Shown here piece after piece: positions 16,891-25,210 of a stretch of 64,000 bases of DNA (the stretch's first letter is position 1; each line of letters opens with the position of its first letter). The stretch is from Streptomyces xanthophaeus (lineage in GTDB: Bacteria > Actinomycetota > Actinomycetes > Streptomycetales > Streptomycetaceae): contig NZ_JOFT01000010.1 of assembly GCF_000725805.1 (NCBI RefSeq), forward strand, positions 62,001 to 126,000, read 5' to 3'. The notes under the pieces were generated by a model. That model saw only the letters and a program-made list of their open reading frames with translations, was not told where the DNA came from and made no database searches. A program made the translations under genes and the position numbers.

Positions 16891-18147
16891 TCAGGGGCGT
16901 TCGAAGGCGAACCGCAGCGAGCGGACCCGGTTGTCGAAGTTCGATCCCGCCAGGTCCGGCAGGCCCACCGCGCGCAGCCCGACCGGGCGGGTCAGCAGTT
17001 CGCGGAACAGGGCCTTCATCTCCACCCGGGCCAGATGCGCGCCCAGGCAGAAGTGCGGGCCGCCGCCGCCGAACCCCAGGTGCGGGTTGGGGGAGCGGGT
17101 GATGTCGAAGGCGTCGGGGTCCGGGAAGAGGGCCTCGTCGCGGTTGGCGGAGGCGTAGTACAGGACCACCTTGTCGCCGGGGCGGAACAGGTGCCCGTCC
17201 AGGGTGTGTTCGGCGGCGACCGTCCGGCGGAACTGGATGATCGGCGTCGAGTGGCGGATCATCTCGTCCACCGCCCCGTCCGCGTACTGCTCGAAGTCCG
17301 AGAGCAGCAGGTCCCGTTGGTCCGGGTGGTCGGTCAGCAGGGTCAGGCCGTGGGTGATCGCGTTGCGCGTGGTCTCCACCCCGGCGACCATCAGCAGCGA
17401 GAAGAAGGCGCCGAGCTGGCGGGCCCCGAGGGCCTGGCCGTCCACGTTCGCGCACACCAGCGCCGAGATGAGGTCGTCGGTGGGGTTCTTGCGCCGCTCC
17501 CGCCCGATGCCCGCCACCATGCGCTGCATCCGGGCCAGCGCCCGCAGTCCGCGGCCGGGCATCCGCAGCCGGGCGGCCAGGCCGCGCTCCACCCCGATGT
17601 TCTCGGAGGCGTGGTCGACCCGGTCGGCGATCTCCGCCCGGTAGTGCTCCGGGATGCCCATCATGTTGCAGATGACCTCCAGGGGCAGCCGGGAGGCCAC
17701 CGCCGAGACGAACTCGTCGGGCTGCCCGTCCAGCACGTCGTCCACGATCCGCGCCGCGACCGCGTGGATGTCCTCCTCGGCGGCCGCCAGCAGCCGCGGG
17801 GTGAAGGCCCGCTGCACGATCTTGCGCAGCTGGGCGTGGTCGGGGCCGTCCAGGTTGACCATCGAGTCCCCGAACAGCGCCCGCACCCACCGGGCCGGCT
17901 CGGGCGTGGTCACCCCGGGGGCGCTCGCGAACACCTTCGGCAGCCGGCTCGCCTCCTGTACCTGGCCGTGCCGTACGAGGGCCCAGTGACCGGCCCCCTT
18001 CGCCCCTTCGGGGACGAACACGGGGGAGCCGAGGGCCCGCAGCCGGGCGAAGGCCGCGAGCCGGTGGGCGGGGGGCCGCTGCCAGAAGCCGGGCTCGGCC
18101 AGTTCCGCCCCGGGATCGGTTCCGGTACGGGGTGCCGGGAGTGTCAT
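16891..18147 (-). CDS. Cytochrome P450
   Basis: A 418-residue soluble bacterial P450. The I-helix oxygen-activation motif is AGVETTRN, the K-helix ExxR is EMIR, and the heme-binding loop is FGGGGPHFCLGAHLAR with the thiolate Cys at about residue 367. The sequence (FGDSMVNLDGPDHAQLRKIV, AFTPRLL) resembles the CYP124/125-like groups that hydroxylate branched lipids, terpenes or sterol side chains, but the substrate cannot be read off. No ferredoxin gene is adjacent, so redox partners must come from elsewhere. It does not seem to be in an operon with the LtrA-like gene 115 bases upstream. Confidence 0.92.
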   Translation of the reverse strand: MTLPAPRTGTDPGAELAEPGFWQRPPAHRLAAFARLRALGSPVFVPEGAKGAGHWALVRHGQVQEASRLPKVFASAPGVTTPEPARWVRALFGDSMVNLDGPDHAQLRKIVQRAFTPRLLAAAEEDIHAVAARIVDDVLDGQPDEFVSAVASRLPLEVICNMMGIPEHYRAEIADRVDHASENIGVERGLAARLRMPGRGLRALARMQRMVAGIGRERRKNPTDDLISALVCANVDGQALGARQLGAFFSLLMVAGVETTRNAITHGLTLLTDHPDQRDLLLSDFEQYADGAVDEMIRHSTPIIQFRRTVAAEHTLDGHLFRPGDKVVLYYASANRDEALFPDPDAFDITRSPNPHLGFGGGGPHFCLGAHLARVEMKALFRELLTRPVGLRAVGLPDLAGSNFDNRVRSLRFAFERP

Positions 18148-18262
18148 GGCCTGCCTCCAGTTGCTGCGCGCGTCGTCCTGCGCTGGAGAACGGTGACGGC
18201 GGCGCGGGGGTGACGGTCCGGCGGGCCTCAGACGCCGACGCGGGCGGACCGGGTGGACAGGG

Positions 18263-19384
18263 TCACGCCGACCGCCACCGTGGCCGACGCGACCAGGCCG
18301 CCCAGAGCACCGCGTACGTACCCGTCCAGGTGCAGGCGAGGATCGCGAGGGCGCAGAGCGGCAGGGTCAGCTGCTGGGCCGCACCGCGCTTGAAGTGCCG
18401 GGAGTGCAGCAGCCACACCATCAGCAGGAACAGGGCGGACGGCACGGTGACGGCGGCGTTCGCGGCGGTCTGCGAGATGTGCGCCTTGCCCACCGCGTGC
18501 TCGACCGCGACCTCGATGCCCGCCCCGATCGCCGCGCCCGAGGCGAAGATCAGCAGGTGCCCGTAGCCCCACGGGATCGCTTCGCGGTTGGTGTTGAGCT
18601 TCTCGTGCATCGGCACGGCGAAGTAGATCCACCACGCGGCGAAGACGATCAGCAGCCCGCCCGCGGCGATGGGCAGCAGCTCGCCCAGGGCCTCGTGCTC
18701 GTCGAGCGCCGACTTCACGGCCACCGTGCTCGCGGCGATCGTCTCGCCCAGCACGATGATGGTGAACAGGCCGTACCTCTCCACGATGTGGTGGGCGTGC
18801 CAGGGCGTCTGGTGCCCGCGTTCGGCCACGAGCGGGACCGACAGCTCGGCCGCCACCATCACCAGGAACAGCCAGCGCTTCGCGCCCTCCGGGGCGAACA
18901 GCAGCCCCACCCAGCCCGCCTGGCAGATCACCAGGCCGGCCGCGTACGTCAGGGCCGAGGTGCGTGCCGGGCCGCTCTCCCCGGACGCGGCCCGCAGCCA
19001 CTGGGCCGTCAGCGCCACGCGCATGATCAGGTAGCCGACGACGGCCACCGTCCAGTCGTTCTCGTCGAAGGCCAGGCTGACCCCGGCCGCGTAGACGAGG
19101 ACGCCGGCGATCTGCACGAGGGTCGCGATCCGGTACGGCACGTCGTCGCAGTCGTAGGCGGAGGCGAACCACGTGAAGTTCATCCACGCCCACCACACGC
19201 CGAAGAAGACGAAGAAGTAGCCGATCACCCCGGTGCCGGGATGCCCCTCGGCCAGCGCGTGCACCAGGCTCGCGCCGCACTGGGCGATCGCGACGACGAA
19301 GCAGAGGTCGAAGAACAGCTCCAGCGGGGTCGCCGCGCGGTGGTGCTCCTCGCGGCTGCGTGCGGTCATCGGTGCGTAGGCCAT
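18263..19384 (-). CDS. Low temperature requirement A (LtrA)-like membrane protein, probable C-terminal frameshift
   Basis: A 373-residue membrane protein with about ten TM helices and LtrA signatures: TPLELFFDLCFVVAIAQ at the N-terminus, HIVERYGLFTIIVLGETI near 200 and an internal LPIAAGGLLIVFAAWWIYF. The biochemical role is unknown. ATG 19384 (MAYAPM) is taken as start; ATG 19369 (MTARS) is also possible. The C-terminus in this frame ends in an Arg/Trp-rich run (WAAWSRRPRWRSA), while the adjacent frame continues with a normal membrane-like end (GALGGLVASATVAVGV) to 18228. A two-base insertion near 18300-18310 would explain this, so the 3' end may be frameshifted. Confidence 0.78.
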   Translation of the reverse strand: MAYAPMTARSREEHHRAATPLELFFDLCFVVAIAQCGASLVHALAEGHPGTGVIGYFFVFFGVWWAWMNFTWFASAYDCDDVPYRIATLVQIAGVLVYAAGVSLAFDENDWTVAVVGYLIMRVALTAQWLRAASGESGPARTSALTYAAGLVICQAGWVGLLFAPEGAKRWLFLVMVAAELSVPLVAERGHQTPWHAHHIVERYGLFTIIVLGETIAASTVAVKSALDEHEALGELLPIAAGGLLIVFAAWWIYFAVPMHEKLNTNREAIPWGYGHLLIFASGAAIGAGIEVAVEHAVGKAHISQTAANAAVTVPSALFLLMVWLLHSRHFKRGAAQQLTLPLCALAILACTWTGTYAVLWAAWSRRPRWRSA

Positions 19385-19413
19385 ACCGGCCAGCAGACCA
19401 GAGGCCGCGCCCT

Positions 19414-20136
19414 TCAGCAGGCCAGGCGCGCGGCCCGCGGGGCGCGCGTGCCCCGGGCGGACTCGTAGCGGTCCAGGACGAGCCGGGCCAGCAGCGGGTG
19501 GTCGGCGAGCGGCTGCGACACCGTCCAGGCGCCGGAGCCCGCCAGGGCACGGGTGAAGCGGCCCGGCGCCAGCAGGTGCGCGGCCACGGCGATCCGGCGG
19601 TAGCCGGCGGCCCGCAGGGCGGCAAGGGTCTCGGGGACGCCCGGCCCGGCCGAGGTCAGGTACGCGGGGAGCACCGGGACCCGGCCGGGGCCGCGCTCGC
19701 ACTCCAGCAGGGCGGCGAGCCGGGCCGCGCAGGCGGCCGTACCCGTGTTGCCGCCGGGACGGGAGGAGCCCGCACCGGCCACGACCACGGCGTCGGCCCT
19801 GCGGTACGGGCCGCGGCGGCGCTCGGCGTCGCACAGGCGGCTGTGCAGGGCGAGGGCGACTGACGGGTCGCCGCCGAGTCCCTCGGTCAGGGTGCAGCCG
19901 CTGCCGGCGAGGACGGCGGGGACGTCGATGCGGCGGTGGTACCCGTCGCCGAGCAGCAGCGGGACGACCACCGCGCCCGGGTGCTCCCGTACGGCCTCGG
20001 CGAGGGACGGGGACTGCGCCTCCAGGTGGCCCACGGTGGCGCGGACCCCGCTGAGGGCCTCGACGGCGGTGGTGAGACGGCGAAGGGTCGCGGCGGCGGC
20101 GGGCACCGCACTGCCGTGCACGGCGACGACGAGCAT
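19414..20136 (-). CDS. Sirohydrochlorin chelatase (CbiX/SirB-like)
   Basis: A 240-residue CbiX-type chelatase with two half-domains. The first begins LVVAVHGSAVPAAAATL, carrying the metal/substrate His, and includes VVVPLLLGDGYHRRIDVP with a second His pair. The second half has RRIAVAAHLLAPGRFTRAL, the matching His motif. The enzyme inserts iron into sirohydrochlorin to make siroheme, the prosthetic group of the nitrite reductase encoded divergently 284 bases away, which supports the assignment. A cobalt-chelating role is possible in the family but less likely here. Confidence 0.85.
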   Translation of the reverse strand: MLVVAVHGSAVPAAAATLRRLTTAVEALSGVRATVGHLEAQSPSLAEAVREHPGAVVVPLLLGDGYHRRIDVPAVLAGSGCTLTEGLGGDPSVALALHSRLCDAERRRGPYRRADAVVVAGAGSSRPGGNTGTAACAARLAALLECERGPGRVPVLPAYLTSAGPGVPETLAALRAAGYRRIAVAAHLLAPGRFTRALAGSGAWTVSQPLADHPLLARLVLDRYESARGTRAPRAARLAC

Positions 20137-20247
20137 GGCTGCCCCTTCGTTTCGGGTGGCGGGGTCGGGCGGGGCGCGGCTCCGGCGATCCCGGGCGCTC
20201 CCGGTGGCCGGCCCCCCTCCACGCTAGGCCGCCGCGCGCGTGCGGTC

Positions 20248-20323
20248 AGGGCCCCCAAGGGCCCTGGGCCGGGGGCCACACGTCCCGGGCGCAAGAGGGC
20301 TCCGGGCCCCCGCCCCGGGGCCC
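20248..20323. promoter_or_regulatory. Two GGGCCC dyads upstream of nirB; the second resembles an attenuator
   Basis: Two perfect palindromes lie in the 284-base divergent region before nirB: AGGGCCC-CCAA-GGGCCCT (20248-20265) and GGGCCCC-CGCCCC-GGGGCCC (20304-20323). The first fits the GGGNCC-GGNCCC style of DevR/OsdR-type hypoxia response boxes. The second is followed directly by TTTT, so as RNA it could also work as an intrinsic terminator or attenuator ~98 bases before the nirB start. Neither role is proven. Confidence 0.4.
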
Positions 20324-20420
20324 TTTTCCGCAGTTCAGGGGCGGGGAGCGGACCTACCGTCGAGAGCGGAGGCATGCGCGGACCCGCGTGTGCGGACCCG
20401 GGACACACGGAGTGAGACCC

Positions 20421-23189
20421 ATGGCGCAGACGCTGGTTGTCATCGGCCACGGCATGGTGGGGCACCGCCTGCTGGAGGCGCTCGCCGAGCGGGACGCGCT
20501 CGCGGACCCGGCCCGGCCCGGTGCCTCCGGCTGGCAGGTGAGCGTCCTCGCCGAGGAGGAACGCCCCGCCTACGACCGGGTCCACCTGTCCGCTGCCTTC
20601 ACCGGCTCGACCGGCGAGGACCTCTCGCTCGTCGCCCCCGGCTTCCTGGAGCGGCACGGCGTCGACCTGCGCCTCGGCGACCCGGCCGAGCGGATCGACA
20701 CCGTCGCCCGTACGGTCACCAGCCGCTCCGGGGTCGTCCTCGGCTACGACGCCCTGGTGCTGGCGACCGGCTCCTACCCCTTCGTGCCACCGATCGAGGG
20801 CGCCGACGCCGAAGGCTGCTTCACCTACCGGACCCTCGACGACGTGACGGCGCTCACCGCCCACGCGGGCCGCGGCCGGGTCCGCAGCGGTGTCGTCATC
20901 GGCGGCGGGCTCCTCGGCCTGGAGGCCGCGGGCGCGCTGCGCACCCTCGGACTGACCACGCACGTCGTGGAGTTCGCCCCCCGGCTGATGCCGCTCCAGG
21001 TGGACGACGGCGGGGCGGCGGCGCTGCGCGCCACCATCGAGTCGATGGGGGTCGCCGTGCACACGGGCGTCGGCGCGGCCGGGGTCGGGACGGACGCCGA
21101 CGGCCGGGCCGTCAGCCTGCGGCTGACCGACGGCCGCAGCCTCAGCGCGGACGCCGTGGTCTTCTCGGCGGGCGTGCGCCCGCGCGACCGGCTCGCGCGC
21201 GAGTGCGGGCTCGCGGTCGGCGACCGCGGCGGCGTGGCCGTGGACGCCCACTGCCGTACGAGCGACCCGTACGTGTACGCGGTCGGGGAGTGCGCCCAGG
21301 CCGTGGACGGCACGGTGTACGGGCTGGTCGCGCCGGGCTACCAGATGGCCGAGGCGGTCGCCGAGGCCCTCGCGGGCGCCGGTGCGCTGACCTTCACCGG
21401 GGCCGACACCTCCACCAAGCTCAAGCTGATGGGCGCCGACGTCGCCTCCTTCGGCGACCCCTTCGCGCCCGAGGGCCGGGGCGGGGCCGTCTCGGTGGTC
21501 TTCTCCGACGCGCGCGAGGGCGTGTACAAGAAGCTGCTGCTCGGCCCGGACGGCGCCCTGCTCGGCGGCATCCTGGTCGGCGACGCGCAGGCGTACGGCT
21601 CGCTGAAGCCGCACGCGGGCCGCGTACTGCCCGCCCCGCCGGAGGCGTTCATCCTGCCCGCCGCGGACGGGGCGGCGCTGCCCGGAGCGGACGCACTGCC
21701 CGGGGACGCGGTGGTGTGCTCCTGCCACAACGTCACCAAGGCGCAGGTCACGGACGCCGTGGCCGCCGAGGCGCTCACCGACGTCGGCGGCATCAAGAAG
21801 TGCACCAAGGCGGGCACGGGCTGCGGCGGCTGCCTCGGCACCCTCCAGGCCGTACTGGACGCCGAACTCGCCGCGCAGGGCATCGAGAAGCCGCGCGGGC
21901 TGTGCGAGCACTTCCCCCTGACCCGCGCCGAGATGTACGAGAAGGTGCGCACCGAACGCATCCGCAGCTTCAGCGAGCTGCTGGAGACGTACGGGACGGG
22001 CGGCGAGGGCTGCGCCGTGTGCAAGCCGGTGGTGGCCAACGTCCTGGGCACGCTCGCCCCGGAGCTGGGTCTCGGGCACGTCCTGGAGGGCGAGCAGGCA
22101 TCGCTGCAGGACTCCAACGACCTGTTCCTCGCCAACCTCCAGAAGGACGGCACCTATTCGGTCGTCCCGCGGGTCGCGGGCGGCGAGATCACGGCCGATC
22201 AGGTCATCGCCCTGGGCGAGGTGGCCCGCGACCACGGCCTCTACACGAAGATCACCGGCGCCCAGCGGATCGGTCTCTTCGGGGTCCGCAGGGAACAGCT
22301 GCCGGACATCTGGCGGCGCCTGGGCGGTGCGGGCTTCGAGTCCGGGCAGGCCTACGGGAAGTCCCTGCGCGCGGTGAAGTCCTGCGTCGGGGCGCGCTTC
22401 TGCCGCTTCGGGCAGGGGGACTCGATCCAGCTGGCGATCGACCTGGAGCTGCGCTACCGGGGCCTGCGCACCCCGCACAAGTTCAAGGGCGGGGTCTCCG
22501 GCTGCCTGCGCGAGTGCGCGGAGGCACGGGGCAAGGACGTCGGTGTCATCGCCACCGCCAACGGCTGGAACCTGTACGTCGGCGGCAACGGCGGCGCCAC
22601 CCCGCGCCACGCGGACCTGCTGGCCCCGGACCTGACCACGGCCGAACTCTTCGTCCTCGTCGACCGGTTCCTCATGTACTACGTGCGCACGGGCGAGCGC
22701 CTGGAGCGCACGGCGGCCTGGATCGAGCGGCTCGGCGGCAGTGCGGCGGGGCTGGAGCACCTGAAGGAGGTGCTGATCGAGGACTCGCTCGGGATCTGCG
22801 CGGAGCTGGAGGCGCAGATGGAGCGGCACGTGGCGGCGTACGGGGACGAGTGGCAGGCGGTCCTGGAGGACCCGGCGGCGCTGGAACGCTTCGGCACGGT
22901 CGATTTCGGGGCCGCGGGCGAAGCCGCCCTGGAACCGGGGCGCGGGCGCACCGCCGTGCTGGCGGACGGGACGCGGGCGGCGGTCTTCAAGGACCGCGCG
23001 GGCCGGGTGTACGCGGTGGGAGACCGGGACCCCTTCTCGGGCGCGGACGTCATCGCGGGCGGGATCATGGGCTCGAAGGACGGGGTCCCGGTGGTGGCCT
23101 CGCCGATGCACAAGCAGCTCTTCGACCTGCGGACCGGCATCTGCCTGGACGACCCGGACGTCGCACTGCCGGTGCTGCCGCTGAGCTGA
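20421..23189 (+). CDS. nirB: NADH-nitrite reductase NirB with a fused, shortened NirD module
   Basis: A 922-residue cytoplasmic enzyme reducing nitrite to ammonia with NAD(P)H. Order: FAD/NAD(P) reductase domain (~1-400; VVIGHGMVGHRLLE, VIGGGLLGLEAAGAL), BFD-type [2Fe-2S] domain (C433, C435, C468, C471), second BFD-like stretch (~520), siroheme/[4Fe-4S] domain with ligands C655, C661, C695, C699. The last ~86 residues match NirD (RVYAVGDRDPFSGADVI, LFDLRTGICLDD), which is normally a separate ~110-residue protein. The usual NirB C-terminus and the first NirD strand are missing. ATG 20421 has GGAGTGA nine bases upstream. No separate nirD follows. Confidence 0.93.
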   Translation: MAQTLVVIGHGMVGHRLLEALAERDALADPARPGASGWQVSVLAEEERPAYDRVHLSAAFTGSTGEDLSLVAPGFLERHGVDLRLGDPAERIDTVARTVTSRSGVVLGYDALVLATGSYPFVPPIEGADAEGCFTYRTLDDVTALTAHAGRGRVRSGVVIGGGLLGLEAAGALRTLGLTTHVVEFAPRLMPLQVDDGGAAALRATIESMGVAVHTGVGAAGVGTDADGRAVSLRLTDGRSLSADAVVFSAGVRPRDRLARECGLAVGDRGGVAVDAHCRTSDPYVYAVGECAQAVDGTVYGLVAPGYQMAEAVAEALAGAGALTFTGADTSTKLKLMGADVASFGDPFAPEGRGGAVSVVFSDAREGVYKKLLLGPDGALLGGILVGDAQAYGSLKPHAGRVLPAPPEAFILPAADGAALPGADALPGDAVVCSCHNVTKAQVTDAVAAEALTDVGGIKKCTKAGTGCGGCLGTLQAVLDAELAAQGIEKPRGLCEHFPLTRAEMYEKVRTERIRSFSELLETYGTGGEGCAVCKPVVANVLGTLAPELGLGHVLEGEQASLQDSNDLFLANLQKDGTYSVVPRVAGGEITADQVIALGEVARDHGLYTKITGAQRIGLFGVRREQLPDIWRRLGGAGFESGQAYGKSLRAVKSCVGARFCRFGQGDSIQLAIDLELRYRGLRTPHKFKGGVSGCLRECAEARGKDVGVIATANGWNLYVGGNGGATPRHADLLAPDLTTAELFVLVDRFLMYYVRTGERLERTAAWIERLGGSAAGLEHLKEVLIEDSLGICAELEAQMERHVAAYGDEWQAVLEDPAALERFGTVDFGAAGEAALEPGRGRTAVLADGTRAAVFKDRAGRVYAVGDRDPFSGADVIAGGIMGSKDGVPVVASPMHKQLFDLRTGICLDDPDVALPVLPLS

Positions 23190-23273
23190 CCGCGCGGGCC
23201 GGGCGGGCCGGGCCGGGCCGACCGGCCGGGCCTCGGCGGACGGGCCGACCGGGCCGTGCCGGGAGGGGCCAAT

Positions 23274-23314
23274 GCACTGTGGGAGACGGGACCTTGTCCT
23301 GCCTCCCACAGTGC
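23274..23314. terminator. 41-bp near-perfect palindrome between nirB and narK
   Basis: Outer arms GCACTGTGGGAG (23274-23285) and CTCCCACAGTGC (23303-23314) are perfect. An inner dyad GGGACCTTGTCCT (23288-23300) shares the same centre (23294), giving 17 of 20 paired positions overall. It lies 85 bases after nirB and 79 before narK. As RNA it is a very strong hairpin, so it may end the nirB transcript. As DNA the inner part resembles a DevR/DosR-type box. The two uses are not exclusive. Confidence 0.5.
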
Positions 23315-23392
23315 GTTCTCCTCTGCCGCGGGCCCGGTGCCGGGGCGGAACCTGGATAGGCAAGGACACCCCTCGACGTTCCAGGACAAGCC

Positions 23393-24802
23393 ATGAGTTC
23401 CGCAACGCAGGAAGCGGTACGGCCGCTGACCACCGATCCCGCGCAGTACAGGCCGGGCCGCACCATCACCGACTGGACGCCGGAGGATCCGTCCTTCTGG
23501 CAGTCCACGGGCAAGAAGGTCGCCACCCGCAACCTGTGGATCGCCGTCCCGGCCCTGCTCGTGGCCTTCGTGGTCTGGCAGGTGTGGAGCATCACCGCCA
23601 CCAACCTCAAGGACGTCGGCTTCGGCTTCTCGCAGTCCCAGCTGTTCTGGCTGACGGCGGTCCCCGGCATCACCGGCGGCACCGCCCGCATCGTCTACAC
23701 CTTCGTCGGCCCGATGATCGGCCAGCGCCGCTTCACGGCGATCTCCACCGTCGTGCTGATCGTGCCGCTGCTGTGGCTGGGCTTCGCGGTGCAGAACCCG
23801 GACACCCCCTACGGCACGATGATCGCGATCGCCGCACTGTGCGGCATCGGCGGCGCGAACTTCTCCTCCTCGCTGGCCAACATCGGCTTCTTCTACCCGA
23901 AGCAGGAGAAGGGCAACGCGACCGGTATCAACGGCGGCCTGGGCAACCTGGGCGTCTCGGTGGTGCAGCTGCTGACGCCGATCCTGATCACCTCCTCGGT
24001 CCTGGCGATCGGCGCGGGCCAGAAGAAGGCGAACGGCTCAGAGATATACCTCCAGAACGCGGCCTTCGTGTGGGTGCCGGTCCTGATCGTGCTGGCGGCC
24101 GTCGCCTGGTTCGGGCAGAACGACCTGAAGGTGGCCTCCACCCCCTTCAGCCAGCAGAAGATCATCTTCAAGCGCAAGCACAACTGGCTGATGACCTGGC
24201 TCTACGTCGGTACCTTCGGCTCCTTCATCGGCTTCGCCGCGGCGCTGCCGCTGCTCATCAAGACCACCTTCCCGGAGTACTCCGTGGCCACCTACGCCTG
24301 GATCGGCCCGGCGCTGGGCGCGCTGGCCCGCTGGGCCGGCGGCTGGATCGCCGACAAGCTGGGCGGCGCGCGGGTGACGATCCTGTCCTTCGTGGGCATG
24401 GCGGCCTCGATCATCGGCGTGATCACCTTCCTCCCGGCCGGCTCCGACCAGGGCTCCTTCTGGGGCTTCTTCTTCTGCTTCCTGTCGGCCTTCTTCTTCT
24501 CGGGCATCGGCAACGGCTCGACCTTCCGCCAGATCCCCGTCATCTTCCGCGGCCAGCACCTGGGGGGCCTGACCGAGGGCACGCCGCAGTACGCGGCCGC
24601 CCTGAAGCAGGCGGAGATCGAGTCGGGCGCGGTGACCGGATTCACCGCGGCCATCGCCGCCTACGGCTTCTTCTTCATCCCGGCGATGTTCGCCAACTTC
24701 GCGGTGACCAGCGCGATGTGGGGCTTCGTGGCCTTCTACGCCTCGTGCGTGGTGGTGGCCTGGTGGTTCTACGCCCGCAAGAACGCCGAGGCGCCCAGCT
24801 AG
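23393..24802 (+). CDS. narK: Nitrate/nitrite transporter NarK (first copy)
   Basis: A 469-residue MFS transporter of the nitrate/nitrite porter group with 12 TM segments. Family features are the FWLTAVPGITGGTARIVYTF region in TM2 (with the substrate-binding Arg), GIGGANFSSSLANIGFFYP and GLGNLGVSVVQL (nitrate signature), and FSGIGNGSTFRQIP in TM11. It moves nitrate in and/or nitrite out, feeding the nitrite reductase encoded just upstream. ATG 23393 has AGGA nearby. It is a close paralogue of the transporter at 33703 and shares an almost identical 99-base block with it. Confidence 0.92.
   Translation: MSSATQEAVRPLTTDPAQYRPGRTITDWTPEDPSFWQSTGKKVATRNLWIAVPALLVAFVVWQVWSITATNLKDVGFGFSQSQLFWLTAVPGITGGTARIVYTFVGPMIGQRRFTAISTVVLIVPLLWLGFAVQNPDTPYGTMIAIAALCGIGGANFSSSLANIGFFYPKQEKGNATGINGGLGNLGVSVVQLLTPILITSSVLAIGAGQKKANGSEIYLQNAAFVWVPVLIVLAAVAWFGQNDLKVASTPFSQQKIIFKRKHNWLMTWLYVGTFGSFIGFAAALPLLIKTTFPEYSVATYAWIGPALGALARWAGGWIADKLGGARVTILSFVGMAASIIGVITFLPAGSDQGSFWGFFFCFLSAFFFSGIGNGSTFRQIPVIFRGQHLGGLTEGTPQYAAALKQAEIESGAVTGFTAAIAAYGFFFIPAMFANFAVTSAMWGFVAFYASCVVVAWWFYARKNAEAPS
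24143..24241 (+). repeat. 99-bp direct repeat, copy 1 (within narK)
   Basis: This block matches 34462-34560 in the second narK gene at 98 of 99 positions by eye (GGT versus GGC at one codon). Both copies are in the same orientation, 10.3 kb apart, around the pfl and Mo-oxidoreductase genes. Confidence 0.85.
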
Positions 24803-24817
24803 AACCTCCCTCCCCCC

Positions 24818-24851
24818 GGGGCCGGACTGCGCGCGGCGCGGCGCCGGCCCC
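24818..24851 (+). terminator. Terminator-like hairpin after narK
   Basis: GGGGCCGG (24818-24825) and CCGGCCCC (24844-24851) are perfect 8-bp arms, 16 bases after the narK stop, with a GC-rich 18-base middle. No T-run follows. Confidence 0.5.
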
Positions 24852-24935
24852 GCCGTCGTGTGCGGCGCCCCGCCCGGGGCCTAGCTCCGTACGCGCACCC
24901 CCTCCCCGCAGCCCGTCACGAACGGAAGGCCAGAC

Positions 24936-25172
24936 CCGCCGCTGGGCCTGGCGCTCGGCATCCCGGCGCCGCTCCTCATCGCGATGTGGCCCGCCGTGAA
25001 CGGCTACTTCCTGCTCCCCGCCTACGGCACCTTCATCGCGGCGATCAACTTCGACCGGACCGGCACCACCCGCGTCGGCCGCTTCGCCGTCAACCACTCC
25101 TTCATGCTGCCGGGGCTCGTCACGACCTGCGTCGCGGTGTCCACAGGCTTCGCTCTGGTTCGTATTGTCTGA
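24936..25172 (+). pseudogene. C-terminal remnant of a Dcu-type anaerobic C4-dicarboxylate transporter
   Basis: About 75 codons in one frame match the extreme C-terminus of DcuA/DcuB transporters: MWPAVNGYFLLPAYGTFI, AAINFDRTGTTRVGRFAV and NHSFMLPGLVTTC, then a last hydrophobic helix and a TGA at 25170. Full-length Dcu proteins have about 430-440 residues, so some 360 are missing. The sequence before 24936 does not continue the family in any frame I checked by eye. ATG 24984 could start a 62-residue peptide, but there is no SD. Dcu proteins exchange fumarate and succinate under anaerobiosis, which fits the neighbourhood. The assignment rests on remembered family sequence. Confidence 0.72.
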
Positions 25173-25187
25173 CCGGCTGAAGATTCT

Positions 25188-25203
25188 TGTGAATCCATTC
25201 ACA
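25188..25203. promoter_or_regulatory. Rex operator (ROP) upstream of pflB
   Basis: TGTGAATCCATTCACA is an exact palindrome apart from its two central bases, extending one C and one T on the left and AG on the right (arms 25186-25194 and 25197-25205). It fits the Streptomyces Rex consensus TGTGAA-N4-TTCACA. Rex represses when NADH is low and leaves DNA when NADH rises at low oxygen. It lies 179 bases before the pflB start and 15 bases after the dcu remnant. Confidence 0.82.
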
Positions 25204-25210
25204 AGCGCAC

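Noticed and set aside
19887..23405. Very long minus-strand frame opposite nirB (1172 codons)
   Set aside because: Antisense shadow caused by GC-rich third positions; composition is Gly/Arg/Asp/Val with no motif.
24860..25180. 106-codon frame overlapping the dcu remnant
   Set aside because: Out-of-frame Arg/His/Pro-rich reading; the Dcu-like frame is the one with family similarity.
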